From NCBI RefSeq assembly GCF_019175365.1, contig NZ_CP059572.1, positions 6,882,001-6,946,000 on the forward strand: 64,000 nt of DNA, given 5' to 3'. Of this stretch, positions 1-8,361 are shown piece after piece. Numbering within the stretch: position 1 is the first letter of the stretch; every line of letters starts with the position of its first letter. The notes beneath the pieces are model-generated. The model saw only the letters and a list, made by a program, of their open reading frames with translations. It made no database searches and was not told the DNA's origin. The stretch is from Actinomadura graeca. Its GTDB lineage: Bacteria; Actinomycetota; Actinomycetes; Streptosporangiales; Streptosporangiaceae. Position numbers and translations under genes: made by a program.

Positions 1-279
1 GCCGCCGCCGCGATGCCCGCGCTGGCCCGCGCCGCCCCCGCCGGGTTCCGGGCCGGGCTGTGCGCGGCGTCGGCGACGGGCCGTCCCCTGATCGGCCGCG
101 TGCCGGGACGCGAGCGCCTCTGGCTCGCCACCGGGCACGACGGGCACGGGCTCCTCACGGCCCGGCACAGCGCGCGGGGCCTGACCGCCGGGCTGACCGA
201 AGGACAGTGGGACACCGTCCCGTGGATCATGTGCCCGCACCGGGCGCTGGGAGGGGAGACATGCGCATCGACCATGTGA
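1..279 (+). CDS. FAD-dependent amino-acid oxidase family protein, C-terminal fragment
   Basis: The frame is open from the first base of the window, so only the C-terminal ~92 residues are present. The stretch around SATGRPLIGRVPG and LWLATGHDGHGLL matches the C-terminal FAD-contacting end of DAO-type flavin oxidoreductases (glycine or D-amino-acid oxidase, sarcosine oxidase), where a GHxxxG motif closes over the flavin. The last 19 nt overlap the start of the next gene, so the two are probably translated together. Substrate cannot be judged from this fragment. A few internal ATGs exist but are not real starts, because the fold needs the upstream part. Confidence 0.75.
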   Translation, partial: AAAAMPALARAAPAGFRAGLCAASATGRPLIGRVPGRERLWLATGHDGHGLLTARHSARGLTAGLTEGQWDTVPWIMCPHRALGGETCASTM

Positions 280-938
280 TGATCGGCGCCCGCGACGTCG
301 GACCCGTGCGCGACCTGCTGCGCGAGCGCCACGGCTTCGGCCTCGTGCGCGGCGGGCGGCTGCACAACGGCACGACCTGCTGGATCGTGCCGTTCGACAC
401 GCCCGACGTCCAGTACCTGGAGGTGGTCGTCCCGCACGACGAGGCCGTCATGGAGGGCAGGGGGCTGCGCGAGGCGTTCATGGAGCGGACCGCGGACGGT
501 CCCGCCTACCTGACCTGGGTCGTCCATGTCGATGACATCCAGGAGACCGCGGCGCGGATCGGGAAGGTCCTGGGCGACGATCCCGGGCTCCGCCACGGAG
601 AGTCCGTGCGGGCCGACGGGCAGCGCCTGCCCTGGGCGGAGGCGGGCTTCGCCGCCGCGTGGCGGCAGCCCTCCCGGCCCTTCTTCCTGGAGTTCGGCGA
701 GCAGCCTGCCCGCCGTTCCCGCGTCCCGCGCGAGCTGGCCGCCGCCGCGCACCGGCGCACGCCCACGGCGTTCTCGTCCATCACGGTGGGCGGCTTCGAC
801 GACCTGGCGGACTGGCTCGGCGGCCCCGGCCTGCCCGTCGAGATCGACCCGTCCGCGCCGACCGGCGTGCGGGAGGTCACGATCGCCGTACGCGACGGTG
901 ACGCCGGGCGCGGCGAGGTGACCCTGACGCTGCCATGA
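261..938 (+). CDS. VOC/glyoxalase-like domain protein
   Basis: This is a 225-residue protein. The ATG at 261 follows a GAGGGGAG ribosome site. The N-terminus (MRIDHVMIGARDVGPVRDLL) is the first beta-alpha unit of the vicinal-oxygen-chelate fold. The large size and low conservation fit the Glyoxalase_3-like group better than glyoxalase I. It overlaps the oxidoreductase upstream, and its stop overlaps a possible start of the FMN reductase. It therefore belongs to a short operon with an O-methyltransferase that may be the end of a biosynthetic cluster lying mostly upstream. Function and substrate are unknown. Confidence 0.7.
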   Translation: MRIDHVMIGARDVGPVRDLLRERHGFGLVRGGRLHNGTTCWIVPFDTPDVQYLEVVVPHDEAVMEGRGLREAFMERTADGPAYLTWVVHVDDIQETAARIGKVLGDDPGLRHGESVRADGQRLPWAEAGFAAAWRQPSRPFFLEFGEQPARRSRVPRELAAAAHRRTPTAFSSITVGGFDDLADWLGGPGLPVEIDPSAPTGVREVTIAVRDGDAGRGEVTLTLP

Positions 939-955
939 CCAGGACAGGAGCCCCC

Positions 956-1561
956 GTGAACGTGGCACCGAAGATCGTCTTCCTCAGCGGTTCCCTCAGC
1001 GGGAACTCCAAGACCGGCCGCATCGCCGACTGGTGCGCCGCCCACTGCGCGCGGTACCGGGCCGTCACCCGGGTCTTCCGCGGCACCGACCTGGAGTTCC
1101 CCTTCTACCGGCACGGCGGCGCCGCGGACCATGGCCCGGAGATCCACGACTACCTCCGGGCGATGGAGCAGGCCGACGCCGTCGTCCTGGTGTCGCCCGC
1201 CTACCACGGCGCCGTGTCCGGCCTGCTGAAGAACGCGATCGACTACGTGAACGAGCTCACCGGACCGGACCGGCCGCTCCTGGACGGCCGGGCGATCGGC
1301 TGCGTCGCGGTGGCCCGCGGCGAGCAGGGCGCGGCGAGCACCCTCGGCATGCTGCGGACGATCGGCCACGCCCTCCGCGGCTGGCCCACCCCCCTCGGCG
1401 TCGCCCTCTCGAACGACCAGGCGCTCGTCGACGGCACCGGCATGCCCGTGGCCGAGCGGACGCGCGCCCAGCTCCAGGTGATGCTCGGCCAGGTCGTCTC
1501 GCACTCCACCCTCAGCGCCCGGAGACGGGCCGCCCGGACCCCGGCGGGCACCCGCCCGTGA
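956..1561 (+). CDS. NADPH-dependent FMN reductase family protein
   Basis: This is a flavodoxin-like reductase of about 200 residues. FLSGSLSGNSKT near the N-terminus is the FMN phosphate-binding loop, and SPAYHGAVSGLLKNAIDY is the family's second flavin-contacting motif. Such enzymes pass electrons from NAD(P)H to FMN, sometimes supplying flavin to a partner oxygenase. The GTG at 956 is preferred because AGGACAGGAG lies just upstream; the in-frame ATG at 935 overlaps the previous stop and is the alternative. The neighbours suggest a role in the same tailoring pathway. That role is inferred. Confidence 0.8.
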   Translation: MNVAPKIVFLSGSLSGNSKTGRIADWCAAHCARYRAVTRVFRGTDLEFPFYRHGGAADHGPEIHDYLRAMEQADAVVLVSPAYHGAVSGLLKNAIDYVNELTGPDRPLLDGRAIGCVAVARGEQGAASTLGMLRTIGHALRGWPTPLGVALSNDQALVDGTGMPVAERTRAQLQVMLGQVVSHSTLSARRRAARTPAGTRP

Positions 1562-1587
1562 CGTCCACCGATCAGGAGGGACCGGCC

Positions 1588-2616
1588 ATGCCGGAGCAGA
1601 GACCCCAGGCCGCCGTCCCCGACGGCGCGTGGGGCGACGCCGAGCTACGGCGCCGGGCAGACCTGACCCTCCCGATGGCCATCCGCGTCGCGGCCACGGT
1701 GCGGCTGGCCGACCACATCGCCGACGGGGGAAGCACGGCGGGCGAACTCGCCGGCCGCGTGGGCGCGGACCCCGACGCGCTGGAACGGCTGCTCCGTCAC
1801 CTGGCGGCCGGAGGCGTCCTCGCCCGCGAAGGCACCGGACGCTACCGGCTCACGCCCCACGCCCGAACCTTGCGGGACGACCATCCGCAGAGCGTCCGCG
1901 CCGTCCTGGACATGGAGGGCGCCCTGGGCCGGGCGGAACTCACCTTCGTCGAACTGCTCCACAGCATCCGCACCGGCCAAGCGGCCTACGCCACCCGCTA
2001 CGGCCGGACCATCTGGCGCGACCTGGAGGACTCACCCGACCTGGCCACCGGGTTCGACGCGTTCATGTCGTCCCGCATGCTGACCTGCCTGCCGGCGATC
2101 GTCCGCGCGTACGACTGGTCGTCCCTGGGCCGCGTGGTCGACGTCGGCGGCGGCGACGGACGGCTCCTCGCCGCGCTGCTGACCGGTTTCCCGCTGCTGC
2201 GCGGCACCCTCGTCGAGCGTCCCGGCCCCGCGTCCACCGCCCGCGCCACCCTGGCCGGGACCGGCGCCGACGTGACGGAGGCCGACTTCTTCGGCCCCCT
2301 GCCCGCCGGGGGCGGCGGCTATCTCCTGGCGAACGTCCTGCACAACTGGGACGACGAATCATGCAGGCGGATCCTGGGCCGCTGCCGCGAAGCGGCCGGT
2401 GACACCGGGCGGGTCATCGTGATCGAGCACCTGCGCGCCGACGACAGCGTCCCCGGAACCGCCCTCGACCTGCGCATGCTGGTCCTGTTCGGCGGCAGCC
2501 AGCGCAGCCTGCCGCAGATGGCCGATCTCGCGGCCGCCACCGGCCTCGGCGTCCACCAGGCCCACCCCGCAGGAGAAATGACCATCCTCGACCTCCGCCA
2601 CGCCGCCGGTCCCTGA
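1588..2616 (+). CDS. O-methyltransferase (COMT/acetylserotonin-type)
   Basis: This is a 342-residue SAM-dependent methyltransferase. It has an N-terminal winged-helix dimerisation region (LADHIADGGSTAGELAGRVG), the SAM motif VVDVGGGDGRLLAALL, and the family signature NVLHNWDDE followed by IVIEHL. This architecture is typical of small-molecule O-methyltransferases in aromatic polyketide and phenazine-type pathways. The start is fixed by AGGAGGG eight bases upstream of the ATG. It is the last gene of the rightward operon at the window's left edge and probably a tailoring enzyme. The substrate is unknown. Confidence 0.85.
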   Translation: MPEQRPQAAVPDGAWGDAELRRRADLTLPMAIRVAATVRLADHIADGGSTAGELAGRVGADPDALERLLRHLAAGGVLAREGTGRYRLTPHARTLRDDHPQSVRAVLDMEGALGRAELTFVELLHSIRTGQAAYATRYGRTIWRDLEDSPDLATGFDAFMSSRMLTCLPAIVRAYDWSSLGRVVDVGGGDGRLLAALLTGFPLLRGTLVERPGPASTARATLAGTGADVTEADFFGPLPAGGGGYLLANVLHNWDDESCRRILGRCREAAGDTGRVIVIEHLRADDSVPGTALDLRMLVLFGGSQRSLPQMADLAAATGLGVHQAHPAGEMTILDLRHAAGP

Positions 2617-2673
2617 CGCACGCGACAATGCGGGCGGCCCGTGGACCGCCCGCACCCCGTCACCGGGCCGGGA

Positions 2674-2994
2674 TCAGCTCTCCCATTGGAAGGTGGCCCG
2701 CACGCGCAGGTTGCTGTCCCATTCGATGTTCGCCCAGACGTGCACGCCCCCCTGGTAGGGCCGCACGTTGTGGATGGTCATGCGCGCCGACCCGATGAAC
2801 GGCACGTTGTTGGCGTCGACCTCGACGATCGAGACGACGACCCGCGTCGAGGGGGTGAACGCGCCCGAGGTGGCGTTGAGGATCACCTGTCCGCGCGTGT
2901 TGAAGAAGGCGAAGCCGGTGAAGACGGCCCTGGTGGACTCGGCGAGATCCTCCGCGCCCGTCTCGATACTCGCGTCGACGGTCGGTAGCCCCAT
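2674..2994 (-). CDS. Hypothetical 106-residue protein, beta-rich
   Basis: No family is recognised. The ATG at 2994 is chosen because AGGAAAAGGG precedes it; an upstream ATG would add nine unlikely residues. The protein has no signal peptide or membrane segment. Its alternation of hydrophobic residues (VVVSIVEVDANNVPFIGSA, then HVWANIEWD) suggests a small beta-sandwich. It stands alone between the O-methyltransferase and the accessory island. Its upstream region carries a palindromic motif nearly identical to the one before the gene at 4503, in the same orientation relative to each gene. The two units are therefore probably co-regulated. Confidence 0.65.
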   Translation of the reverse strand: MGLPTVDASIETGAEDLAESTRAVFTGFAFFNTRGQVILNATSGAFTPSTRVVVSIVEVDANNVPFIGSARMTIHNVRPYQGGVHVWANIEWDSNLRVRATFQWES

Positions 2995-3110
2995 AGTCCC
3001 TTTTCCTCTCTTTGCGGGCATTGCACCGTTTCCAGCCGGGAGTCACCTTTGCGAGTGATCACCACGGCCTGTTCTGCCGGTCCCCACGGTCACCCGGACG
3101 ACAGGCATGC

Positions 3111-3136
3111 AGGTATCCCCAAAGTTGGGAGGTTGC
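3111..3136 (-). promoter_or_regulatory. Shared 26-bp palindromic motif, copy A
   Basis: Read toward the minus-strand gene at 2994, this site carries GCAACC, then a CCCAA/TTGGG palindrome, then GGATACCT. It matches 23 of 26 bases with the site at 4406-4431. It ends 116 nt before the ATG at 2994. It may be an operator overlapping a promoter; that role is inferred. Confidence 0.55.
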
Positions 3137-3191
3137 CGAGCGGGCAGACATCAGAAACCCACCCCAAGCAGTGTGAGAACAGGAAAACAGA

Positions 3192-3377
3192 GTGGCGCGG
3201 ACGACCCCCACCGCCAAAAGATCTCGCAAGACCCCCTCACCGAACAACCCGACTTCGGTAGCCCTGAGGATCGCCCCATATCCCAGTAAGAAAAAACGCA
3301 CGCTCGAAGCCATAGCGAGGCCGAGCCCGATGTGCAGCTCGACCGCCAATGATCGCCCCCCGATGCACGACGGCTAG
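3192..3377 (+). CDS. Possible 61-residue peptide upstream of the decayed methyltransferase
   Basis: A GTG at 3192 follows AGGAAAACAGA, and the frame ends at a TAG 18 nt before the methyltransferase-like gene. By hand count 45 of the 60 codons after the start end in G or C, which supports coding. The peptide is basic and proline-rich, with ALRIAPYP in the middle and a short tail MCSSTANDRPPMHDG. PIMT-like methyltransferases are known partners of RiPP precursors (ATP-grasp and lanthipeptide systems), so a precursor is conceivable. No maturase lies nearby and the methyltransferase is broken. It could equally be non-coding; an antisense frame is also open. Confidence 0.3.
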   Translation: MARTTPTAKRSRKTPSPNNPTSVALRIAPYPSKKKRTLEAIARPSPMCSSTANDRPPMHDG

Positions 3378-3395
3378 ATCGGAGAGAGGAACCCC

Positions 3396-4248
3396 GTGAA
3401 ATTTGCGAAAAAGCTTCAAGAAACAGGACCCGGAGGTGTGATGTCGGTGGAGGGTGCCCTCCGGACCGTGCGGCGCGAGCAGTTCATCCCGGACACGATC
3501 TGGGTTCCGGTCGAAGGGACCGGCTGGTTCAAGCCTCTGCGGCGCGAGGACGACCCGGAAGCCTGGAGGGCGGAAGTCGAGTCGCAGCATTCGGTGATCA
3601 CTCAGGTCGACGACGGCGCCACCGGTCGCGGCGTGTGGCCGACGAGCTCAAGTAGCGCCCCGCGCATCGTCAAGGCGATGCTCGAAACGCTCGCCCTTCG
3701 CAGTGGCATGCGAGTGCTGAAATCGGTACGGGAACCGGCTTCAACGCCGCGTTGCTCGCCGAACTGGCAGGCGCGGAGAACGTCACGACCGTGGAGGTCG
3801 ATGCGTCGTTGGCAGAACACGCACGGGCGGCCTTGGAGAGGGCCGGATATCCGGTCACGGTGGTGACCGGCGACGGCATGCGGGGTTACCAGCCAAGGCC
3901 CTCTTTGACCGGATCACCGCCACCGCCGCCGTACGCGAAGTGCCGTATTCCTGGGTGGAGCAGACCCGCGTGGGCGGGCTCATCGTGGTGCCCTGGGTGG
4001 CGTCGTTCCATCCGGACGAGCCATTGGCCACGCTCGAAGTCCAAGCGGACGGCACAGCGGTGGGCCGCTTCGGCACTCCGGCCTGGTTCATGCCGATGCG
4101 CAGCCAGCGCCTCTCGCAGTACTCCATCCGCGAGACCGAGAAGCGCTGGACGGAAGCTGGCAAACCCGAAACAACGCGATACGGGATCACCGTCACGCCG
4201 AAGGGCCAACACATCTGGCTGGACTCACCCGCCGACCCCGTCGCCTAA
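3396..4248 (+). pseudogene. PIMT-like SAM methyltransferase, two frameshifts
   Basis: The gene begins at a GTG after GGAGAGAGG. Three frames must be joined to give a full protein. The first runs to GMRVL, where loss of one base near 3720 breaks the expected EIGTGTG SAM motif. The second carries TTVEVDASLAEHARAALE up to VTGDGMRGYQ. A second one-base loss near 3894 moves the reading to a third frame, beginning KALFDRITATAAV and ending DSPADPVA at 4248. The joined protein resembles the intact copy at 8362-9147 along its length. It belongs to the L-isoaspartyl-methyltransferase-like family often linked to RiPP clusters. It is almost certainly non-functional unless the shifts are sequencing errors. 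Confidence 0.85.
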
Positions 4249-4405
4249 CGCCGTCCACCGACTGCTCCTTGCGATCGTCCAGCCAGGACCGGCCGCGCGT
4301 CCCCTGATCCAAAACCGCACGCTCGCGCCGGTCCACTTTGCCGCCCTCGCGCGCTCGTCGTCCGCTCGATCACACCCGGGGGTCGACCTACTGGTCGTCG
4401 CCGAC

Positions 4406-4431
4406 GCAACCCCCCAATGTTGGGGATACCT
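4406..4431 (+). promoter_or_regulatory. Shared 26-bp palindromic motif, copy B
   Basis: This site carries GCAACC, then the palindrome CCCCAATGTTGGGG, then ATACCT. It lies 71 nt before the ATG at 4503. It matches copy A at 3111-3136 (opposite strand) in 23 of 26 bases and has the same orientation relative to the gene it precedes. It is likely a common operator or promoter. Confidence 0.55.
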
Positions 4432-4502
4432 CCGTACCGGCCGGTCAGCGACGCTTCGAGAACACCTCGCCACGGCAGATTCGACGCGTGTGGAGACTTC
4501 TC

Positions 4503-4925
4503 ATGACCGATGACCAAGTGCCCAACGATCCGGGCCATGAGACCGTCCTGCCCCCGGTGGCGTGGACGCATGGTGGCGAAGGCGGTCCCGGGCCCGACCG
4601 GCCGGCCCAGGCGGCGGAGTTCGCCCGGCGGCAGGCCGGAACGGTCCGGTCGGAACCCGTGCTCGCGGAGCACCGTGACGCCGCCGCATCCTGGCTGCAC
4701 GAGAACGCCGACGGTCTTCAGGACGACCCCGGGTCGCTCGTGGACGCGGTCATCGCACGGGTGCTGGCCCGGCCCGACCAGAAGACGCTTCTGGAGACGC
4801 ACGCGCTCCTCACCGAGCTGGGCCGCGACCCGGCGTTCTCAGCCCTGATCACCGAACGGCTGACCGGCGACGTCATGCATCGGATCATCCGGCTCAGCGG
4901 CACTCGCCGCCCCGAGGAGGGCTGA
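4503..4925 (+). CDS. Hypothetical 140-residue helical protein
   Basis: The ATG at 4503 follows GGAGACTTCTC. The N-terminal 50 residues are rich in Gly, Pro and Asp and look disordered. From about residue 60 on (AASWLHENADGLQDDPGSLVDAV) the sequence is amphipathic helix. There is no signal peptide, membrane span or recognisable motif. The stop lies three bases before the next gene, whose ribosome site GAGGAGGG sits inside this gene's end, so the two form an operon. The 26-bp motif upstream suggests shared control with the minus-strand gene ending at 2674. Confidence 0.65.
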   Translation: MTDDQVPNDPGHETVLPPVAWTHGGEGGPGPDRPAQAAEFARRQAGTVRSEPVLAEHRDAAASWLHENADGLQDDPGSLVDAVIARVLARPDQKTLLETHALLTELGRDPAFSALITERLTGDVMHRIIRLSGTRRPEEG

Positions 4926-4928
4926 CAG

Positions 4929-5795
4929 ATGTCCGTTCAGGCCACCACGATCCTCTACAAAGGCCCGAATCAGACCGGCGAATCCAAATACGGCTATCTC
5001 GCCCAGGATGACCGATACGGTCATGAGAACAGCCGCGACCTCCAGGACACCGGCTTCTACGAACAGACCCAGTCCGTGAAGCTGTTCGACTCGTCGGTAC
5101 AGGATGTCTGCCAGATCTTCTTCACCGGCGACCAGTACGACAAGGTGTACCAGTCGTGGTACGCGCTCAAGGGAAAGGGATTCCTGAATATCACGGGCAA
5201 CTGGGGTCCCGTGCGCAGCTATCTCCTGGTCGCCACGTCCAGGGACGGGGAGAACGAACTTCGGCTGAGCTACCGGGACATGTTCTTCCAGGAATGGATC
5301 ACCATGATCGACCAGATGAAGGGTGACTCCATCCGCCGGGACGTCGACCCCGTTCTCACATGGGAGTTGTTCCCCGCCGACCCGCGCTACGAGTGGCTCG
5401 ACCCGAAGCTGACCTACCTCAAGGTCCACCAGGACCTCATGGCGCTCGTCCCCTGGCCGTACACCGACTACCACATCTGGATGGAGTACTGGATCTACCT
5501 GTACCCCAGCGGCACCGGCGTCCGCGCTCACGTTCCCCAGTATTGGTGGTACGTCGACGGCGGCGCCCTGCATGAGAACGTCCGCGACCGATTCGTTTGG
5601 CGGGTACGCGACGGAGCCGTGACGCTACAGAACAAACTGAACGAGAAACTCGCTCAGTTCGACGGAATAGCCCCTAACGGCGTTCACGACGTTTACTACC
5701 TGCCCGGCAGGATGCTTCAGCGGCCCACCCACACCGGCTTCGTGGACGGCAACGTCACCACAAGTGACATCACGCTCATCGTCACCGCCAAATGA
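4929..5795 (+). CDS. Hypothetical 288-residue aromatic-rich protein
   Basis: This gene follows GAGGAGGGCTGACAG and is tightly coupled to the gene before it. The protein is unusually rich in Tyr, Trp and Phe, with stretches such as PYTDYHIWMEYWIYLYP and PQYWWYVDGG. The first ~100 residues (TTILYKGPNQTGESKYGY, then SVKLFDSSVQDVCQIFFTG) loosely recall a beta/gamma-crystallin-like sandwich; this is only a resemblance. There is no signal peptide or membrane span. GC content is lower than in the housekeeping genes, which fits an acquired gene. Function unknown. Confidence 0.65.
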   Translation: MSVQATTILYKGPNQTGESKYGYLAQDDRYGHENSRDLQDTGFYEQTQSVKLFDSSVQDVCQIFFTGDQYDKVYQSWYALKGKGFLNITGNWGPVRSYLLVATSRDGENELRLSYRDMFFQEWITMIDQMKGDSIRRDVDPVLTWELFPADPRYEWLDPKLTYLKVHQDLMALVPWPYTDYHIWMEYWIYLYPSGTGVRAHVPQYWWYVDGGALHENVRDRFVWRVRDGAVTLQNKLNEKLAQFDGIAPNGVHDVYYLPGRMLQRPTHTGFVDGNVTTSDITLIVTAK

Positions 5796-5831
5796 TCCAA
5801 TGCCCGGGTGAGGTGGTTCTAGCCCGAGAGT

Positions 5832-6912
5832 TCAAATGGCGGCGGTGAGTGCGTGGAGTTCTCGCGCCGCGGGAAGCACGCGGGCGGCCCGGGGGATGGT
5901 GTTCAGCAATTGCTCGACCAGCTGGCGGGTGGCCATGACCGGGCGGGGGCGGTCGGTGAGAGATGTGACGGCCAGGTTCAGGCCCTCGTGCACGTCGTTG
6001 TCCGCGGCCAGGTTGATGGCCTGCATGAGATGGAGGTTGACGATCGGGGCGACGGCGGTGGAGGGGTAGAGGGTGCGGGCATTGTCGATTGCGTCCGATG
6101 CGCCTTTGCCGCCGGAGGCCGTACGGACGTAAGCCTCGTTCCAGTGCAGTTGGCTTTCCTGGAAGCCGAGGACGGTTGGCTCGCCTGGACGGTGAGGGAG
6201 CTGGTCGAAGGTCCGCTTCAGCTTTGTGAGGTTGGTGGACGCCGTCTTGTGGTCGTTGTAGAGGGCCGCGGTGTAGGCGCCTGCGGCGTAGGCCCGTGCG
6301 AGTCCGGAGGACGGGACGCCATCGGCGATCTCGCTGGCCGCGTCGACCATGGTCATGACGGCTTGGTGTGAGCTGCCTGCCCACGTCGCGTGCTGAGCGG
6401 CTCTGCCACGCGTCCAGACGCGCAGTGCTCGATCGCCGGACGCGTCCGCTGCCCGGCGTGCGGTGCTCCACGTCCGGCGTGCGGCGCGATCGTCCCCCAT
6501 GTTGCCGAGCGTGTCCGCCAAGATGCCGGAGAGCCCGGCGCTCACTCGCAGCAGCCCCGCTTGCTCGTTGGGCGGACGGCTCGTTTCGAGGAGTTCCCCG
6601 ACGGCGACGATGTCCGCCGTCAGAGCCGAGATGAGAACAGTGAACGGCCGCCGGTAGAGCTGGTGACCGTAGTCGTAGACCACTCGGTCCCATTCTTCGA
6701 GGTCGGTCCCGGCATCAAGGACGTGATCGATGCCGGAAAGAAACTCCTCAAGGACTCCCGGTGGTACGACCCCTCCTGCACCCAGAGCGGAGATGATGTG
6801 GATTGCGGCTCGGCGCTTCACGTCGTCGTTCCTTCACAGTAGGAGTAGTCCCAGTGGCGGTCGAGGCGTCGGTCTCCAACCGCGCCGACCATGCGGGACG
6901 GATGACGGTCAT
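5832..6912 (-). pseudogene. XRE/TPR-type regulator, copy 1, HTH region deleted
   Basis: Compared with the full copy at 11016-12311, the first ~14 codons survive from an ATG at 6912 (MTVIRPAWSARLET). Then one A is lost, shifting the frame, and roughly 290 nt carrying the helix-turn-helix are gone. The remaining sensor part is open as 329 residues from a GTG at 6821, which has AAGGAA upstream, to 5832. It keeps the helical repeats of the intact copy (LRVWTRGRAAQ, FQESQLHWNEAYVR, AARELHALTA). It may still be translated as a DNA-binding-less protein, or be dead. It is the left-most of three related copies. Confidence 0.75.
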
Positions 6913-7012
6913 GGTCCTGATCCCTCCGCCGGAGCCGGGGGCAGGCGGCGCCCCTGCAAGTAATTCATCGCCAATGTTCGGTGACGCTTCGTGCGCGCGT
7001 TTCATTTGGTGG
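6913..7012 (-). repeat. Leader duplicated upstream of regulator copies 1 and 3
   Basis: About 100 bp upstream of copy 1 closely match 12312-12411 upstream of copy 3, including TAATTCAT, a GTGACGCT element and GCGTTTCATT. The length and closeness of the match show that the duplication included the promoter region. Confidence 0.7.
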
Positions 7013-7056
7013 ACGCGGGATCGTCGGTACGTGAAGCTGTCGCGTGCCGATGCGCG

Positions 7057-7191
7057 TAGCTCTCGTCCGGCGTTCCTATCTGGGAGGCGGTTCCGGGGGG
7101 CGATGGGCGCGTCCGTGCGGTCTTATGCATCGGCTGAGTGTGTTCGCGTTGACCGGGTCGACTCGTCCTGCAAGCTCGTTTAAGGTGAAGT
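7057..7191. repeat. 3' flank shared with regulator copy 3
   Basis: This stretch just downstream of copy 2 resembles 10858-11015 just downstream of copy 3. Shared blocks include CGTCCGTGCGGTCT, GACTCGTCCTGC and similar, with small gaps. It marks the other edge of the duplicated unit. Confidence 0.6.
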
Positions 7192-8181
7192 TCAGTTGGC
7201 GGCGGTGAATGCGTGGAGTTCTCGTGCGACGGGGAGTGTTCGGGCATTTTCTGGGAGGATACGCAGGACTTGTTTGACCAGACGGATCCGTCCTGCCGCC
7301 CCCCGGTGAGAGTTCTCCATCGTCGCGAGGGCGTGATCTAGTCCGGCATCGACCTCACGGTTCTTTATCAGGACGGCCGCCTTCATGAGCGACAAATTCT
7401 CCCTGGGGGCGGTGGCGTGGAGTGGATACAATGAGAGTGTGTTTGCCAATGAGGTCTCAGCGTGTCGGTCCCCCCGCCACGTTTGAGCATACGACTCTGC
7501 CCAATGTAGTTGGCTTTCGCGGTACGCGAGCACAGATTGATCGTCCGTATCCTGTGGCAGTCGAGCGAAGACGTCCTTGAGGTCGCGAAGTGCCTTCTCG
7601 GCTTCACTTGCGTCGTCCCCATCTGCCGCCGCATAGACGCGAACGGCGTGAGCCCGTGCCAGACCGGCAGATGGTTTTCCGTCTGCGATCTCGATTGCCT
7701 CTGCTGCCAATGTCATGACCACGGTCCGAGGGCGTTCCAACCAGAACGCATCCTGCGCGGCGCGGCCGCGTGCCCATACGCGCAGGTCCTGGTCGCCTGA
7801 GGCGTCGGCTGTTCGTCTTGCAATGTTCCAGGCGATGCGTGCGGCGCGCTTTTCGCCGACGTCGCCGAGGTCGATGGCGAGGATGCCGGACAGTCCGGCG
7901 CTGATGCGGAAGAGGGCCGCTTGGTCGGTCGCACTGTCCGGGCGGTCGAGGAGTTCGCTTACGGTGACGACGTCGGCGGTCAAGTCTTTGATCAGCGCTC
8001 CCGCTGGTCGGCTGACGATCGCTTGGCCGTATTGGTGGACGGTGGCCTCCCATTCGGGGAGGTCGAGGGGGCGGCCCAGCGAGTCGTCGAGACCGGAGAA
8101 CATGATCTTGGTGGCTCCCGGGGGGATTGCGGTTCCGGCTGTGATGGCGGAGATGATCTGGAGTGCGGTGCGACGCTTCAT
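7192..8181 (-). CDS. HTH-less XRE/TPR-type sensor protein, copy 2
   Basis: This is a 329-residue protein whose ATG follows GGCGGGAGATTCTCAA, a good ribosome site. It aligns from its first residues (MKRRTALQIISAITAGTAIPPGA) with the region just after the HTH of the full-length copy at 11016-12311 and continues to the same end (ELHAFTAAN). No trace of the DNA-binding domain remains upstream. The gene is therefore a clean stand-alone version of the helical ligand/peptide-sensing domain. It is divergent from the intact PIMT-like gene at 8362, so it may be a modulator of a full regulator or a partner of the methyltransferase. Confidence 0.75.
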   Translation of the reverse strand: MKRRTALQIISAITAGTAIPPGATKIMFSGLDDSLGRPLDLPEWEATVHQYGQAIVSRPAGALIKDLTADVVTVSELLDRPDSATDQAALFRISAGLSGILAIDLGDVGEKRAARIAWNIARRTADASGDQDLRVWARGRAAQDAFWLERPRTVVMTLAAEAIEIADGKPSAGLARAHAVRVYAAADGDDASEAEKALRDLKDVFARLPQDTDDQSVLAYRESQLHWAESYAQTWRGDRHAETSLANTLSLYPLHATAPRENLSLMKAAVLIKNREVDAGLDHALATMENSHRGAAGRIRLVKQVLRILPENARTLPVARELHAFTAAN

Positions 8182-8361
8182 TTGAGAATCTCCCGCCTGG
8201 TGGTGGGGCTTTTCCTACGGTATTCCCTGGGGTGGTGTTGAAAATCGGGTGGTTGCGTCTCTGTATCGGTGAAGCGATTGATACGGACTGCTTCGTTCGT
8301 CATGCTGGAGTCGGCGAGTGACCGGAGCGGTGTGTGGATTGTGTAGTGGGAGTGGGCGTGG

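Noticed and set aside
3059..3349. 96-codon minus-strand frame in the gap before the methyltransferase pseudogene
   Set aside because: No ribosome site and no recognisable pattern. It overlaps the better-supported plus-strand frame and the 26-bp motif.
3111..4431. Inverted 26-bp motifs as terminal repeats of an insertion element
   Set aside because: No transposase and no target duplication. Each copy has the same orientation and a similar distance to the gene it precedes, which fits promoters better.
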